Below are positions 26,231 through 34,842 of a stretch of 64,000 bases of DNA, in pieces. The stretch comes from Microtetraspora fusca (lineage in GTDB: Bacteria > Actinomycetota > Actinomycetes > Streptosporangiales > Streptosporangiaceae), in contig NZ_BBYK01000077.1 in assembly GCF_001570365.1 (NCBI RefSeq), positions 1-64,000 on the forward strand, written 5' to 3'. How positions within the stretch are numbered: position 1 is the first letter of the stretch; each line of letters opens with the position of its first letter. The translations under genes and the position numbers were made by a program. The notes beneath the pieces were generated by a model. That model did not search any database, was not told the DNA's origin, and saw nothing but the letters and a program-made list of their open reading frames with translations.

Positions 26231-27991
26231 TTACTCTTGCTGACCGGCACGGCGTCCTCGGCGGGCATCGGCCAACTCTGTCCGGCGAGTGCCGGAGGGT
26301 ACGGCGCCGCGCCGCGGAGCTACTACGCCTGTGACTTCCTCGTTGCCGCGCTGTGGGGCTTGCTGCCGATTGCCTTCCCGCTTGGCGCGCGCGGAGACGG
26401 TTCGCTGCTCCTCGACAGGGACTCTTGTCACGGTGAGGTGCACGCTGCCTTGGTTGTTGCCGTAGAAACCCCAGGCGTCGTTCGCGAAGGCATATAGATA
26501 CCCGCTCCTGGTGACACGGCAGCTTGTGCCGGCCCCGACGGCAATCCGCTCGTGGACCTTGTACTCACCGTCGACCGATATCGCGTCGTTGGCGACGACA
26601 CCGACCAGCGACATCCAGGGCAGGTCCTCCTCCCGGCGCGCACCGATGAAATCCGCCACCCTGTTCCGGGTCACGAGCCGAAACAGCTCCTCGCCCTGAC
26701 CCAGCAGCGTGCCCACGAGTCGGAGCTTCTCGACCAGAGGATTGAAGCGGCCCAGACCTGTGGTGCCGGCGGGCCCGGACAGGATCCCGGCGTCGCGCCA
26801 CTGGCCCTCGGCGGTGAAGCGATAGTCGCCGGCCTCGAGGTAGAGTCCGGTTTCGTTCCACGGCTCGTGGGCGAACACCTCGACCGTCCTGCTCTGTCCC
26901 GGAGCAAGCACCTGGGTCGGCCGGTAGGGCCCGCTTGTGATGGGCGGGTTGAGGTACCGGTCGTACACCGACTGGTGGATCAGGGGAGTCATCGCGTCCG
27001 GATCGATTCTCGGCACGGCACGCGGTCGCGGCTGTAGGAAGATCTCACGTACTGGCTCGAACTGCGGCTCGATCAACGGCTCCAGCACGCCGAACGCACC
27101 ATGGTCGTCGTCATGCAGAACGTCGAGTGGATCGGGCTTGATCTGGTCTTCCACCGTCGACTTGTAGAAACCGATACCGACCGCCTCGCGCGCTTCGTCG
27201 ATCATCCACAGCAGTGCGCAGTCGCTCAACCCCCGCTGAGAATGACCGCCGCCGACGTCCACGTGGCTACCGGCGAACCACACCTGCTTGACGACCTGCG
27301 CGGGCCCATACGGCTCCGACCACAGAGCGGGCGTATAGGGACTGCGGCGCTCGTCCATGGCCACGGCGTGGCGACCGTGCTTGATGTACGGGTTGAGCCG
27401 CATGTCGTGGAAGTCGTACCGGTGCAACGGGTCCAGAAGACTGAGCCACCCCATGTAGGCCGGAATGCCGAGCGCGCCGACTGTCTCCCATACCCCGATG
27501 AAGTGAATGGGGATCTGCTCGAAATTGTCCGGGGCCCAGCGAAAGGTGAGCCCGTTCCGCCATTCACGACCGTGCGGGTCGTGCTTTCTCTGCCGATACC
27601 CACGGTTATATATTTCTTTGATCTGAGGCCAGAGCTTCGCCTCGTCCATCTTCGTGGTGTCGATCAGTCCGCACGCCGAAATCATTCCGGCAAGGCTTCG
27701 GGCAGTGTAGGCGCCGCGGCTGAACCCGAACAGAGAGATGCGATCCCCCGGGGAATATCGCATGGTCAGCCAGAGGTAGGCATCCATCACATTGTCGGAC
27801 AGTCCGAGCCCGAAAGCTCCACCCAGCAGCCTGTTGCGCAGAGTCCCCACACCGGGCTGGTAGTAGGCCAGTTGGCGGTCGCCGTTCAAGTCCTTCTCAT
27901 TGAGAGCGTTATACAGTCGGCGAACATTGGTGACCGACTCCATCTCCGGAGTATTCCAGGTACCGTCGCAGCACACGATGAGATGGGTCAT
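26231..27991 (-). CDS. DUF2235 alpha/beta hydrolase (Tle1-like phospholipase fold) with C-terminal beta domain
   Basis: A 586-aa protein. It starts LIVCCDGTWNTP, the DUF2235 signature, and contains the nucleophile elbow GFSRGAYTARSLAGM near residue 97. An Asp in VWETVGALGIP and SHVDVGGGHS fit the family triad. Residues from about 370 form a second part ending YLYAFANDAWGFYGNNQGSVHLTV, which resembles carbohydrate-binding beta-sandwich (PA-IL-like) sequences. There is no signal peptide and no secretion locus nearby. The ATG follows GGGGGGAT. Known relatives include T6SS lipases, but the role here is open. The last 25 residues are basic. Confidence 0.8.
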   Translation of the reverse strand: MTHLIVCCDGTWNTPEMESVTNVRRLYNALNEKDLNGDRQLAYYQPGVGTLRNRLLGGAFGLGLSDNVMDAYLWLTMRYSPGDRISLFGFSRGAYTARSLAGMISACGLIDTTKMDEAKLWPQIKEIYNRGYRQRKHDPHGREWRNGLTFRWAPDNFEQIPIHFIGVWETVGALGIPAYMGWLSLLDPLHRYDFHDMRLNPYIKHGRHAVAMDERRSPYTPALWSEPYGPAQVVKQVWFAGSHVDVGGGHSQRGLSDCALLWMIDEAREAVGIGFYKSTVEDQIKPDPLDVLHDDDHGAFGVLEPLIEPQFEPVREIFLQPRPRAVPRIDPDAMTPLIHQSVYDRYLNPPITSGPYRPTQVLAPGQSRTVEVFAHEPWNETGLYLEAGDYRFTAEGQWRDAGILSGPAGTTGLGRFNPLVEKLRLVGTLLGQGEELFRLVTRNRVADFIGARREEDLPWMSLVGVVANDAISVDGEYKVHERIAVGAGTSCRVTRSGYLYAFANDAWGFYGNNQGSVHLTVTRVPVEEQRTVSARAKREGNRQQAPQRGNEEVTGVVAPRRGAVPSGTRRTELADARRGRRAGQQE

Positions 27992-28481
27992 GATCCCCCC
28001 GCGATGAGAAGAGCCTCGTCGAGGCCGTGCTCGCACCATTCCCGAGCGATGTTCCTTGGAAACTGGTCAACAATTCAAGGTTGGGGTTCGAAAGCTACGA
28101 CATGAGTCCACCCGGCGTCTCTCGATGAAACGATGTAAAAATTGGCCCCAGAAATGTCCGCACAAGACCAGGGTCGTCTGCTTGCCGGGATAGCCATGGG
28201 CCGTAAGCCGCCTACTCGAGCGGAGGAGGCATGGTCCTTGCGCCCAGGAGCCCTGCGTTCATCGCTGCGGTTCAAGCGTCGGCGGCCGGCCAGCCAGGAG
28301 ACCGAGCGCTCAACGACATCCAGCGGTAGCGCCCAACCGCCGGCTGGATTCGACCCCCGTCCCAAGCCCCTTGGCGACCGCCTCGGCAGGGAACTCGGCG
28401 TGCGTCCGAGGGGGCGCGCTCGCCGACGTCGGCGTGCTCCGGCCACGCGACGTGGACGCCATGACCGACCCGGTGGCCCAC
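27992..28481. other. Gap without a recognisable gene
   Basis: The 490 bp between the DUF2235 start and the transposase remnant contain only compositionally biased frames with no recognisable domains. The first 100 bases are less GC-rich and should hold the promoter of the DUF2235 gene. The rest is probably decayed mobile-element DNA. Confidence 0.5.
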
Positions 28482-28640
28482 GTCGTGGTCACCGTCGCCT
28501 CAGGCAGCAAGCACCACCTGATTATTGACTCCGCCGGCATCCCTCTCGCCGTCATCGTGACCGGCGGCAACCGCGACGATGTCACTCAGCTGGTGCCACT
28601 GCCGGAGGCCATCCTGCCCGTGCGGGGCAAGCGCGGCTGA
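28482..28640 (+). pseudogene. IS5-family transposase remnant
   Basis: The frame reads SGSKHHLIIDSAGIPLAVIVTGGNRDDVTQLVPLPEAI, then PVRGKRG and a stop. This matches the internal DDE region of IS5-group actinobacterial transposases (GSKHH..D..G.PL......GN.ND). The regions normally before and after it are missing, and I saw no terminal inverted repeats. It marks past insertion and decay between the DUF2235 and DUF5997 genes. Confidence 0.7.
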
Positions 28641-28686
28641 TTCGACGGGCTCGTCTCGGGTCGGAGACGTGCAGGATCTCAGCTGT

Positions 28687-29058
28687 CTAGCGTTCCTTGA
28701 GGCGGAGTGCTTCTTTGCGGATCTCGGCGTGGATGGACCGCTCGCGCTCCAGCCACTCCGGGTTCTCCGCTTTCAGCGCATCGATCTCAGCGGTGGTGAG
28801 CGGTCCGGTGATCCCGCCTCTGGCCAGGCCGGAAATGGAGACCCTGAGCTTCGCGGCGATGACCTGCTTGGGGTGCGGGCCGTTGCGGCGCAGATCAGCG
28901 AGCCAGGCGGGTGGCGTCGACTGCAACTCGTTCAGCTCGTCCCTGGAGACGACACCCGCCTGGAACTCGGCGGGAGTGGCCGAGAGGAGGACACCCAGCT
29001 TCTTTGCCGCGGTCGCGGGCTTCATCGTCTGGGTGGTCTTCGGTTTGGGCGAGGTCAT
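28687..29058 (-). CDS. DUF5997 family protein
   Basis: A 123-aa protein. KPATAAKKLGVLLSATPAEFQAGVVSRDELNELQSTPPAWL and then KLRVSISGLARGGIT define the family. It is a conserved actinobacterial protein of unknown function. The start at 29058 is within 55 bp of the divergent start at 29113. The partner across that gap is a LysR effector-domain protein, an arrangement I recognise for this family. It looks soluble, with a charged C-terminal helix (LERERSIHAEIRKEALRLKER). Confidence 0.85.
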   Translation of the reverse strand: MTSPKPKTTQTMKPATAAKKLGVLLSATPAEFQAGVVSRDELNELQSTPPAWLADLRRNGPHPKQVIAAKLRVSISGLARGGITGPLTTAEIDALKAENPEWLERERSIHAEIRKEALRLKER

Positions 29059-29112
29059 GGCGCCAAGAGTAGTCAGTCGGAACCGGTTACCTGACATCGG
29101 TACCCTGAGGAA

Positions 29113-29841
29113 GTGACTGATGGGGAGACCGGCAGGGTGTTCCGGCTGGCGTACGTGCCCGGGGTGACGCCCGCGAAATGGGTCAACGTCTGGACCGAGA
29201 GGATGCCCGACGTGCCGGTTACCCTGGTCGCGGTTTCCGCCGCCGAGGTGGTGAAACTCCTGCGGGATGGCGGCGCCGACGCCGCATTCGTCAGGCTGCC
29301 GGTCGACCGGGACGGGCTCAGCGTGATTCCTCTCTACGTGGAGACCACGGTGGTCGTGGTGCCCAAGGACCACGCGGTGGCCGCCGTCGACGAGGTGGCC
29401 ATCGCCGATCTGAGCGACGACGAGGTGTTGCATCCTCTGGACGACACCATCGAGTGGACGGTCCGACCCGGGCTGCCCGCGTTCACCCGCCCGGCCACAA
29501 CGGCGGGCGCGGTCGAGTTGGTGGCGGCCGGCACTGGGCTTCTCCTGGTTCCGCAGTCGCTGGCACGCCTTCACCACCGCAAGGATCTCACTTACCGGCC
29601 GATGCTGGACGCGCCGCAGTCTCAGGTCGCGCTGGCCTGGCCCACGGACGCGACCACCGATCTGGTGGAAGATTTCATCGGCATCGTCCGCGGCCGGACA
29701 GTGAACAGCTCGCGGGGCCGTACCCCCGCCTCCCCTGCGAAGAAACCCGCACAGCGGCAGGCACCAAAACCCGCGCAGAACGGCTCCGGCCGCCGCGCCG
29801 TGCCGGCCCGCCGTAAAGGGAGGGGTCACCGGCCTCGGTGA
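29113..29841 (+). CDS. LysR substrate-binding-domain protein lacking an HTH
   Basis: A 242-aa protein made of a LysR-type effector domain alone. FRLAYVPGVTPAKWVNVWTERMPDVPVTLV begins at residue 9, and VVVPKDHAVAAVDEVAIADL is the typical hinge segment. No winged helix precedes it. The last 50 residues are a Lys/Arg/Ala/Pro-rich basic tail (SSRGRTPASPAKKPAQRQ) that could bind nucleic acid nonspecifically. It starts at GTG 29113, divergent from the DUF5997 gene. It may sense a ligand on behalf of DUF5997; that is inference. Confidence 0.85.
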   Translation: MTDGETGRVFRLAYVPGVTPAKWVNVWTERMPDVPVTLVAVSAAEVVKLLRDGGADAAFVRLPVDRDGLSVIPLYVETTVVVVPKDHAVAAVDEVAIADLSDDEVLHPLDDTIEWTVRPGLPAFTRPATTAGAVELVAAGTGLLLVPQSLARLHHRKDLTYRPMLDAPQSQVALAWPTDATTDLVEDFIGIVRGRTVNSSRGRTPASPAKKPAQRQAPKPAQNGSGRRAVPARRKGRGHRPR

Positions 29842-29887
29842 CATGCAGCCCCGGACCTCCGGTTGCCAGTAGTCGAAGATCGTGTTT

Positions 29888-30001
29888 CATGGTGCGGGCG
29901 TGGTCAACGGCGGGACAGCGGCGACCGAAGCGGTCTACCGCGAGCAGATCCGCCCTGTCCTCCTCGGCGGAGCTGAGGTCATGGACCGCGTCTTCTCGTG
30001 A
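29888..30001 (+). pseudogene. Possible C-terminal scrap of a tyrosine recombinase
   Basis: The frame contains TAATEAVYREQIRPVLLGGAEVMDRVFS followed by a stop. The T-E-x-VYR-x-x-IRPV pattern resembles the C-terminal tail of some actinobacterial phage-type integrases, just after the catalytic Tyr segment. No catalytic residues are present, and the preceding codons hit a stop within 20 residues. The match is from memory of the family and is weak. Confidence 0.3.
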
Positions 30002-30304
30002 CCAGGTCGCCATGCCTGCGGTCGACGTTCTGCGAGCAGGTTCGAGTGGCTGAGCGTCACGCCCAGTGCCACGCCTGACTGTACGAGCCGCGATGGAGCC
30101 CCGGGGGGCCGGGGTGAAACCGCGTCATCGCCAACCGCGCCGGCTGGTTCCACTCCGGCTTCGGCGAGGGTTTCCACTGCGGCGCCGTCTCGAACGCGGC
30201 CTTTCCGTGCCCCGACCAGGGCTCCGCTCCGACCTCCTCCGCCACCTTGCGACGCATCCACCTGGATGCGCGCTCGCTGCGGCAGCATTTGTCAGGACAT
30301 TCCC
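30002..30304. other. Gap without a recognisable gene
   Basis: About 300 bp between the integrase-like scrap and the stop of the GlxA-type regulator. The frames here are short and show no domain. Together with the scrap and the IS5 remnant this looks like eroded mobile DNA. Confidence 0.5.
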
Positions 30305-31243
30305 TTAACGGAAGGAGCGCCGGTAGGCGGCGGGGGTGGTGTTCAGCGCGTTGTGGAAATGGCGGCGCAGGTTCACCGCCGAGGACAGGCCGACGCGCTG
30401 GGCGATGGTCTCGACGGACAGGTCGGTCTCCTCCAGGAAGGCGCGGGCACCGGCTATGCGACGGTCGAGCAGCCAGCGGCCGGGGGAGATGCCGAGCTGG
30501 TCGGTGAAGTGACGGCTGAAGGTACGGCAGGACAGGCCGGAACGGGCCGCCATGTTCTCGATCGTCAGCGGCCGGTCCAGGTTGGCGGTGATCCAGTCCA
30601 GCAGCGGGGCGAGCGAGTCGGGCACCGGGCCGGTGGTCGGCAGTTCGGGATACTGGCGCTGGCAGCCCTCCCGGTGCGGGGCGGCCGACAACTGGCGGCC
30701 GATGCGCATCGCCAGGGCGGCGCCGTACTCGCGCCGGACCTGGTTCAGGCAGAGGTCGACGGTCGTGGCGGTGGCACCGGCCGTCGCCACGTCGCCGTGA
30801 TCCACGTAGAGCACGGACGCGTCGGGCCGGATGCGGGGGAAACGTACGGCGATCTCGGCGGTCTGTTCCCAGTGGGTGGCGGCGGTGCGGCCGTCCAGGA
30901 GGCCGAGGCTCGCCGGGATGTAGATCCCCGAGCAGATGGCCATGATCCGCATACCGCGGGCGTGGCCCGCGAGGATCGCGGCGCCGAGGTCGGGGGAGAC
31001 CTCCACCGTTGAGCACCAGCCCGCGATGAGAAGGGTGTCGGCCTCGGCGAGGGTCTCCGGCCCGCGCTCGACGATGATGTCGACGCCCATGGTCGTCCGG
31101 ATCGGCCCCGGGCGTTCGGCGCAGAGCGTGAAGTCGTAGTGCTCGGGGATGTCCGGGCCGTGGTAGCCGAAGACCGCGGAGGCGCTGGTCACCGGATACA
31201 GCTCCTGGAGCGGGCTCACCAGGGCGACCACGCGATGCTTCAT
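30305..31243 (-). CDS. GlxA-family regulator: DJ-1/PfpI domain plus AraC HTH
   Basis: A 312-aa two-domain regulator. The N-terminal DJ-1/PfpI-like domain (residues 1-180) has the elbow MAICSGIYIPASLGLLDGRTAATHW with its Cys and the following His. The C-terminal AraC domain (about 205-312) has PLTIENMAARSGLSCRTFSRHFTDQLGISPGRWLLDRRI and a second HTH at ETIAQRVGLSSAVNLRRHFHNAL. The ATG at 31243 is used; a longer frame reaches 31339 but would run through the divergent promoter. It is 86 bp from the divergent MFS gene and likely controls it. Confidence 0.9.
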   Translation of the reverse strand: MKHRVVALVSPLQELYPVTSASAVFGYHGPDIPEHYDFTLCAERPGPIRTTMGVDIIVERGPETLAEADTLLIAGWCSTVEVSPDLGAAILAGHARGMRIMAICSGIYIPASLGLLDGRTAATHWEQTAEIAVRFPRIRPDASVLYVDHGDVATAGATATTVDLCLNQVRREYGAALAMRIGRQLSAAPHREGCQRQYPELPTTGPVPDSLAPLLDWITANLDRPLTIENMAARSGLSCRTFSRHFTDQLGISPGRWLLDRRIAGARAFLEETDLSVETIAQRVGLSSAVNLRRHFHNALNTTPAAYRRSFR

Positions 31244-31258
31244 GGCATGAATGTACCT

Positions 31259-31303
31259 AATGATGTCATTGTGGACACCTGTGCCGACCTTGCTGGATGT
31301 CCA
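31259..31303. promoter_or_regulatory. Divergent promoter region with inverted repeats between GlxA-type and MFS genes
   Basis: The gap holds AATGA-TG-TCATT (31259-31270) and a second pair, TGGACA and TGTCCA, separated by 20 bp (31272-31303). Either could be the regulator binding site. The region is AT-richer than its surroundings, as expected for promoters. No precise -10 is assigned. Confidence 0.4.
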
Positions 31304-31329
31304 GAGTAGATGGTCATGGAGTTCACGAA

Positions 31330-32553
31330 ATGACCGCAATTTACGACTGCGAACAGTCCCTCGCCGCCCCGGCCAGGCTCTGGACCAGGAACTTCGTCCT
31401 GTATTTCGGCGCCAGAGCGGTGTCGTTGCTCGGTGACGCGATGATGCCCGTCGCGACCGCGCTGGCCGTCGGCGCGATTTACGGGGTGTCCGGCGTCGGC
31501 TACGTGCTGGCCATCTATACCGCCCCGTTCGTGCTCTTCATCCCGTTCGGCGGAGTGTTCGCTGACCGGTTGGGCGCCCGGACCATGATGGTCGGCGCGG
31601 ACATCATCCGGATCTTCACCCAGACCGCGGTGGCCGTCGCCTTCTTCACCGGCACCCCGCCGCTCTGGCTGCTGCTGTCCGCCTCGTTCCTGTCCGGTAC
31701 GGCAAGCGCGATGTTCCAGCCCGGTGTCAACGGCATGGTCCCCCTTGTCGCCAAGGACCCGCAGCGCGCCAACGGCACCTTGAAGATCGCCGATGCGGCC
31801 ACCCAACTCGGCGGGCCCGTCCTCGCGGGCCTACTGATAACGCTGACCGGCGCGGGCGCCGTCTACGCGGTCGATGCGGGAACCTTCCTGCTCAGCGGCC
31901 TGTGCCTGGTCCTCGTCCGGCTGGCCTCGGCCACCGGGGCCAAGGAACGCTCGACGGTCATGGTGGACCTGCGCCGCGGCTGGCTGGAGTTCCGCTCCCG
32001 CAGCTGGATGTGGTCGGTGATCCTCATCTGGGTGTTCTTCGGCATCCTGGTCTTCGGCCCCTACATCCCGCTGGGCTCGCGCCTGATCGGCGACCGCCTC
32101 GGCGACGCCGCCTACGGCTGGGTGATGGCCGGCCTCGGCTCCGGCACCGTTCTCGGCGGGCTGATCGCGATCAAGATCCGGCCGTCACGACCGCTCGCCG
32201 CCGGTGGCGCGGCCATCTTCGGGTTCGGGTTCATCCCGCTGACGGTGGCGCTGGAACTGCCGCTGCCGCTGCTGATGGCGGGCCACCTGCTGGGCGGGAT
32301 GTCCTGGGCGTTCTGGTCGGTGATGTGGTCGACGAGCGTGCAGACCCAGGTCGCCCCCGACGTCCTCAACCGGGTCACCGCCTACGAGATCGCCGGATCG
32401 GTGTCCGGGATCGCCGTCGGGCAGGCACTGGTGGGACCGGTCTCGGAGATCGTCAGCCCTCGGGACCTGCTGTTCGTCTCCACCGGCGTCAGCTTCGCGG
32501 TCTGCGCGGCCCTGTTGCTGACGCGTCCGATCCGCCGACTCCGCCGGGCTTGA
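31330..32553 (+). CDS. MFS transporter, MFS_3 / exporter type
   Basis: A 407-aa, 12-helix transporter. FVLYFGARAVSLLGDAMMPVATALAV and the loop GGVFADRLGARTMMVGAD place it with the enterobactin-exporter-like MFS_3 group. RANGTLKIADAATQLGGPVLAGLL is typical of that group. The ATG at 31330 has GGAG 8 bp before it. It is divergent from a GlxA-type regulator, a layout common for inducible drug or metabolite exporters. The substrate is unknown. Confidence 0.88.
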   Translation: MTAIYDCEQSLAAPARLWTRNFVLYFGARAVSLLGDAMMPVATALAVGAIYGVSGVGYVLAIYTAPFVLFIPFGGVFADRLGARTMMVGADIIRIFTQTAVAVAFFTGTPPLWLLLSASFLSGTASAMFQPGVNGMVPLVAKDPQRANGTLKIADAATQLGGPVLAGLLITLTGAGAVYAVDAGTFLLSGLCLVLVRLASATGAKERSTVMVDLRRGWLEFRSRSWMWSVILIWVFFGILVFGPYIPLGSRLIGDRLGDAAYGWVMAGLGSGTVLGGLIAIKIRPSRPLAAGGAAIFGFGFIPLTVALELPLPLLMAGHLLGGMSWAFWSVMWSTSVQTQVAPDVLNRVTAYEIAGSVSGIAVGQALVGPVSEIVSPRDLLFVSTGVSFAVCAALLLTRPIRRLRRA

Positions 32554-32689
32554 TCACCGCAAGGAGGATTCGACCACGTCCGCGCCGTCAATCGGAACCG
32601 ACCACGTGGGCGCACGTCCTCACCACACCCGCGCCGGTAAGGCCGTTGATCGTTTGAACGGTCGTGACGATGTCTAAGATGATCAGATC

Positions 32690-33514
32690 ATGCTTTCGAC
32701 CACCGTCATCCAAGTACCGCAGTGGCAGGGATCGAGCGTCGCCGATGCCCGGCGCCTCGCACGCGGCTCCGCGCTGCTCGCGTCTCTGGTGCAGCCCACC
32801 CGTATCGTCGAGGTACCCGTCCCTGACGCCGAGGGTGTCGAACGGGACGGCGTGCGCGCCCTGGACGTGCTGACGACCGTCGCCGCCCGGACCCGCGCCG
32901 CCCTTGAGAAGGCGGATGCGGCCGCGGTGGTGACGGTCGGCGGCGACTGCGGGGTCGAGCTGGAGCCCGTGTCGGCCGCGCTGGCCCGGTACGGGGACGC
33001 GCTCGCCGTCGTGTGGTTCGACGCCCACGGCGACCTCAACACCCCCGCTTCCTCACCCTCGCACGCCTTCCACGGCATGGTCCTCCGCACTCTGCTGGGC
33101 GAGGGGCACCCCGATCTGGTTCCCGCACGAGCGCTCCGGCCCGAGCAGGTGATCCTCGCGGGTGTCCGCGCGCTGGATCCGGCAGAGCTGGCCTACGTCG
33201 CCGACGCGAAGATCGCCTGGCATGACGTCGCCGACCTGGCGTCCTCGCCCGACGCCCTGGTCGCGGCAGTGGCCGCGACCGGGGCCACGGCCGTCTACAT
33301 CCACATCGATCTCGACGTCCTCGACCCGGGAGGATTCGGCTCGCTGAGCTGCCCCGAGGCCGGCGGCCTCACTGTCGGGGCGCTGCGTGACGCCGTACGG
33401 GCGCTCACTGCCCGCTGCGCGCCGGCGGGCCTGGGCATCACCGAGTACGCCCCGCACAGTGAGGAGGACCAGGCCGTCCTCGCCTCACTGGTACCGGCAC
33501 TCTTGCACAGCTGA
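32690..33514 (+). CDS. Arginase/agmatinase/formiminoglutamase family hydrolase
   Basis: A 274-aa ureohydrolase. The binuclear Mn ligands are visible: GGDCGVE near residue 85, VVWFDAHGDLNTP near 108, and HIDLDVLDP near 205. The first motif has Cys where arginases have His (GGDH), which weakens one metal ligand, though GGDC also occurs in some family members. There is no clear ribosome site before ATG 32690. It stands alone between an MFS gene and a secreted-protein gene, so the substrate (arginine, agmatine, guanidino acid or formiminoglutamate) cannot be set. Confidence 0.87.
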   Translation: MLSTTVIQVPQWQGSSVADARRLARGSALLASLVQPTRIVEVPVPDAEGVERDGVRALDVLTTVAARTRAALEKADAAAVVTVGGDCGVELEPVSAALARYGDALAVVWFDAHGDLNTPASSPSHAFHGMVLRTLLGEGHPDLVPARALRPEQVILAGVRALDPAELAYVADAKIAWHDVADLASSPDALVAAVAATGATAVYIHIDLDVLDPGGFGSLSCPEAGGLTVGALRDAVRALTARCAPAGLGITEYAPHSEEDQAVLASLVPALLHS

Positions 33515-33531
33515 TCGTCCGGCCCGGCGGC

Positions 33532-33559
33532 CGCGGTCACCGGCGCTCGGCCGACCGCG
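33532..33559 (+). terminator. Hairpin after the arginase-family gene
   Basis: CGCGGTC and GACCGCG form 7-bp arms around a 14-nt loop, 18 bp past the stop codon. There is no U tract, as is common in high-GC actinomycetes. Confidence 0.4.
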
Positions 33560-33880
33560 CCAGCAGCAGCTCGCGGGCCTGGAGGAACGGCGCGCGCAGA
33601 AAGGCCATGTGGTCCTCCTGCCCGTGCCTGTGGCAGGCCTGGCCGGGCCACACAGCCTCCTCGCCCTCAACGAGAAGAACGGCCCGGCCCGCGGCGACGG
33701 GTGAGACGGGGCCGCGGAGCGCCGCACAGAACCGGCGAGGCCCGCCCGATACGGCAGGGCCGCGCCGGTCACCCGGCCGGGTTCCGCCTCCGCGCCGCCG
33801 TCCGGCGGCCGTCGGCCTCGGACCGTGAGTTTCCCGTGCTTCACCGTCCGCGCCCGGGGACGAATACCGCTGACCATGAC

Positions 33881-33912
33881 GACCGGCGCGCTCCAGTAAG
33901 ACCGCGCCGGTC
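33881..33912. terminator. Hairpin between convergent genes
   Basis: GACCGGCGCG and CGCGCCGGTC are perfect 10-bp arms with a 12-nt loop. It lies about 120 bp beyond the stop of the minus-strand secreted protein and could work from either side. Confidence 0.5.
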
Positions 33913-34033
33913 GCCACGGGCCGCGCCGCCCCGGCTGCCCTGCCGGGCGGGGCTCAGAGGTGGCGGGTCAGGCAGTCGCCCATGGTCCTGAATGCCGCGC
34001 CGGCTGGGCGCGAGGACCGGGGAAGGCGGCGGG

Positions 34034-34507
34034 TCAGCAGTGGCCGACGTACGGGCGAGTGTGGACCTGATAGATGTAGCTGTCGCCGGGCAGGCCGCTG
34101 ATCTCGCCCCAGGCCGTGATGCACCGGCCGACGCCGTTCACGCGGGCGGGGCCAGCGTAGTACTGGTAGTTTCCGGCGTCGGATTTGCTGGCGATGGTGT
34201 TGCAGTAGTTCTTGCCCTTGTCGGACAGGGGGCATGAGGAGATCGAGGCGACCATCCACTTCCGCTGGCCCCACGTGGCACCGGCAGACTGCATCTCGGC
34301 GCAGTTGTTGGTGCCGTCCCAGTAGACGTTGAGCCAGCCGATCGTCGTCCCGGAAACGTTCTTCAGAGCTTGGGATTCGACCCGCGTCCCGGAGCAGGCC
34401 GCGCCCGCCGACGCGGGGGCGCTCCACGCCACGACGGATCCCGCCATCAAACCGACGCCCAGGGCGACCGCGGCGACCTTCCGCAGCACCTTCCGAAAGG
34501 CGTGCAT
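34034..34507 (-). CDS. Small secreted protein, unknown function
   Basis: A 157-aa protein with a Sec signal: MHAFRKVLRKVAAVALGVGLMAG then AWSAPASAGA, with cleavage after ASA likely. The mature part (about 125 aa) has six Cys residues, probably forming disulfides, and is rich in Asn, Gly, Ser and Tyr (NVYWDGTNNCAEM, YQYYAGPARVNGVGRC). It starts 10 bp after AAAGGAG. No family is recognised. It resembles small extracellular actinomycete proteins of unknown role. Confidence 0.82.
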   Translation of the reverse strand: MHAFRKVLRKVAAVALGVGLMAGSVVAWSAPASAGAACSGTRVESQALKNVSGTTIGWLNVYWDGTNNCAEMQSAGATWGQRKWMVASISSCPLSDKGKNYCNTIASKSDAGNYQYYAGPARVNGVGRCITAWGEISGLPGDSYIYQVHTRPYVGHC

Positions 34508-34650
34508 CGGCGACTCCTTTCATGATCAAGATAGAGCGATCATCCTAGGGTCACCGCCTGCCCGCCCACCAGCCCCAGGGGCAGACGTGGAGCGCTCCGG
34601 CAACCGATCGAAGGGATCGCCAACTCCTCACGTAACCCCTGAACTGCGGA

Positions 34651-34682
34651 AACCCCGTCTTCCGGTAGCGGAAGGCGGGGTT
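34651..34682. terminator. Strong bidirectional-looking hairpin
   Basis: AACCCCGTCTTCCG and CGGAAGGCGGGGTT pair over 14 positions with a single G-T mismatch and a 4-nt GTAG loop. It stands alone in the gap between the divergently arranged secreted-protein and winged-helix genes, about 140 bp from the former start. It may be a terminator of a lost gene or an insulator. Confidence 0.65.
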
Positions 34683-34780
34683 CGCTGTCTCAGGATGCCG
34701 AACGCCAAACGATCACTCTTCCCTCCGTGTCCCATGAGCGCGCCAGTGCCTGAGTTGACGGTGCGGGATGTCACCTGTCA

Positions 34781-34804
34781 GTGTTGACTAACAGGGTGCA
34801 ACAC
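34781..34804. promoter_or_regulatory. Inverted repeat GTGTTG-N12-CAACAC before the winged-helix gene
   Basis: Perfect 6-bp arms separated by 12 bp, located 21-44 bp before CTG 34825. TTGACG upstream (34754-34759) could serve as a -35 element. This is a good candidate autoregulatory site for the winged-helix regulator. Confidence 0.5.
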
Positions 34805-34842
34805 GGAAATACCGCGGAGGGGTTCTGACCAGTGAGGAGCTG

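Larger units (their letters stand above)
33515..34033. other. Gap with two hairpins and no recognisable gene
   Basis: This 519-bp interval lies between convergent genes. Several long frames exist on both strands but are Arg/Gly/Pro-rich shadows without domains. It contains hairpins at 33532-33559 and 33881-33912, which fit transcription end points for the arginase-family gene and the secreted-protein gene. Confidence 0.55.

Noticed and set aside
28142-28528. Plus-strand ORF upstream of the IS5 remnant as a transposase first half.
   Set aside because: No transposase motif is found, and the composition is that of non-coding high-GC sequence.
30057-31016. A 319-codon minus-strand frame over the GlxA-type regulator.
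   Set aside because: It lies in another frame of a clearly recognisable DJ-1/AraC gene and is Arg/Pro-rich.
33485-33917. Overlapping minus-strand ORFs between the arginase-family and secreted-protein genes.
   Set aside because: Arg/Gly/Pro-rich with no domain, overlapping two hairpins; likely non-coding.
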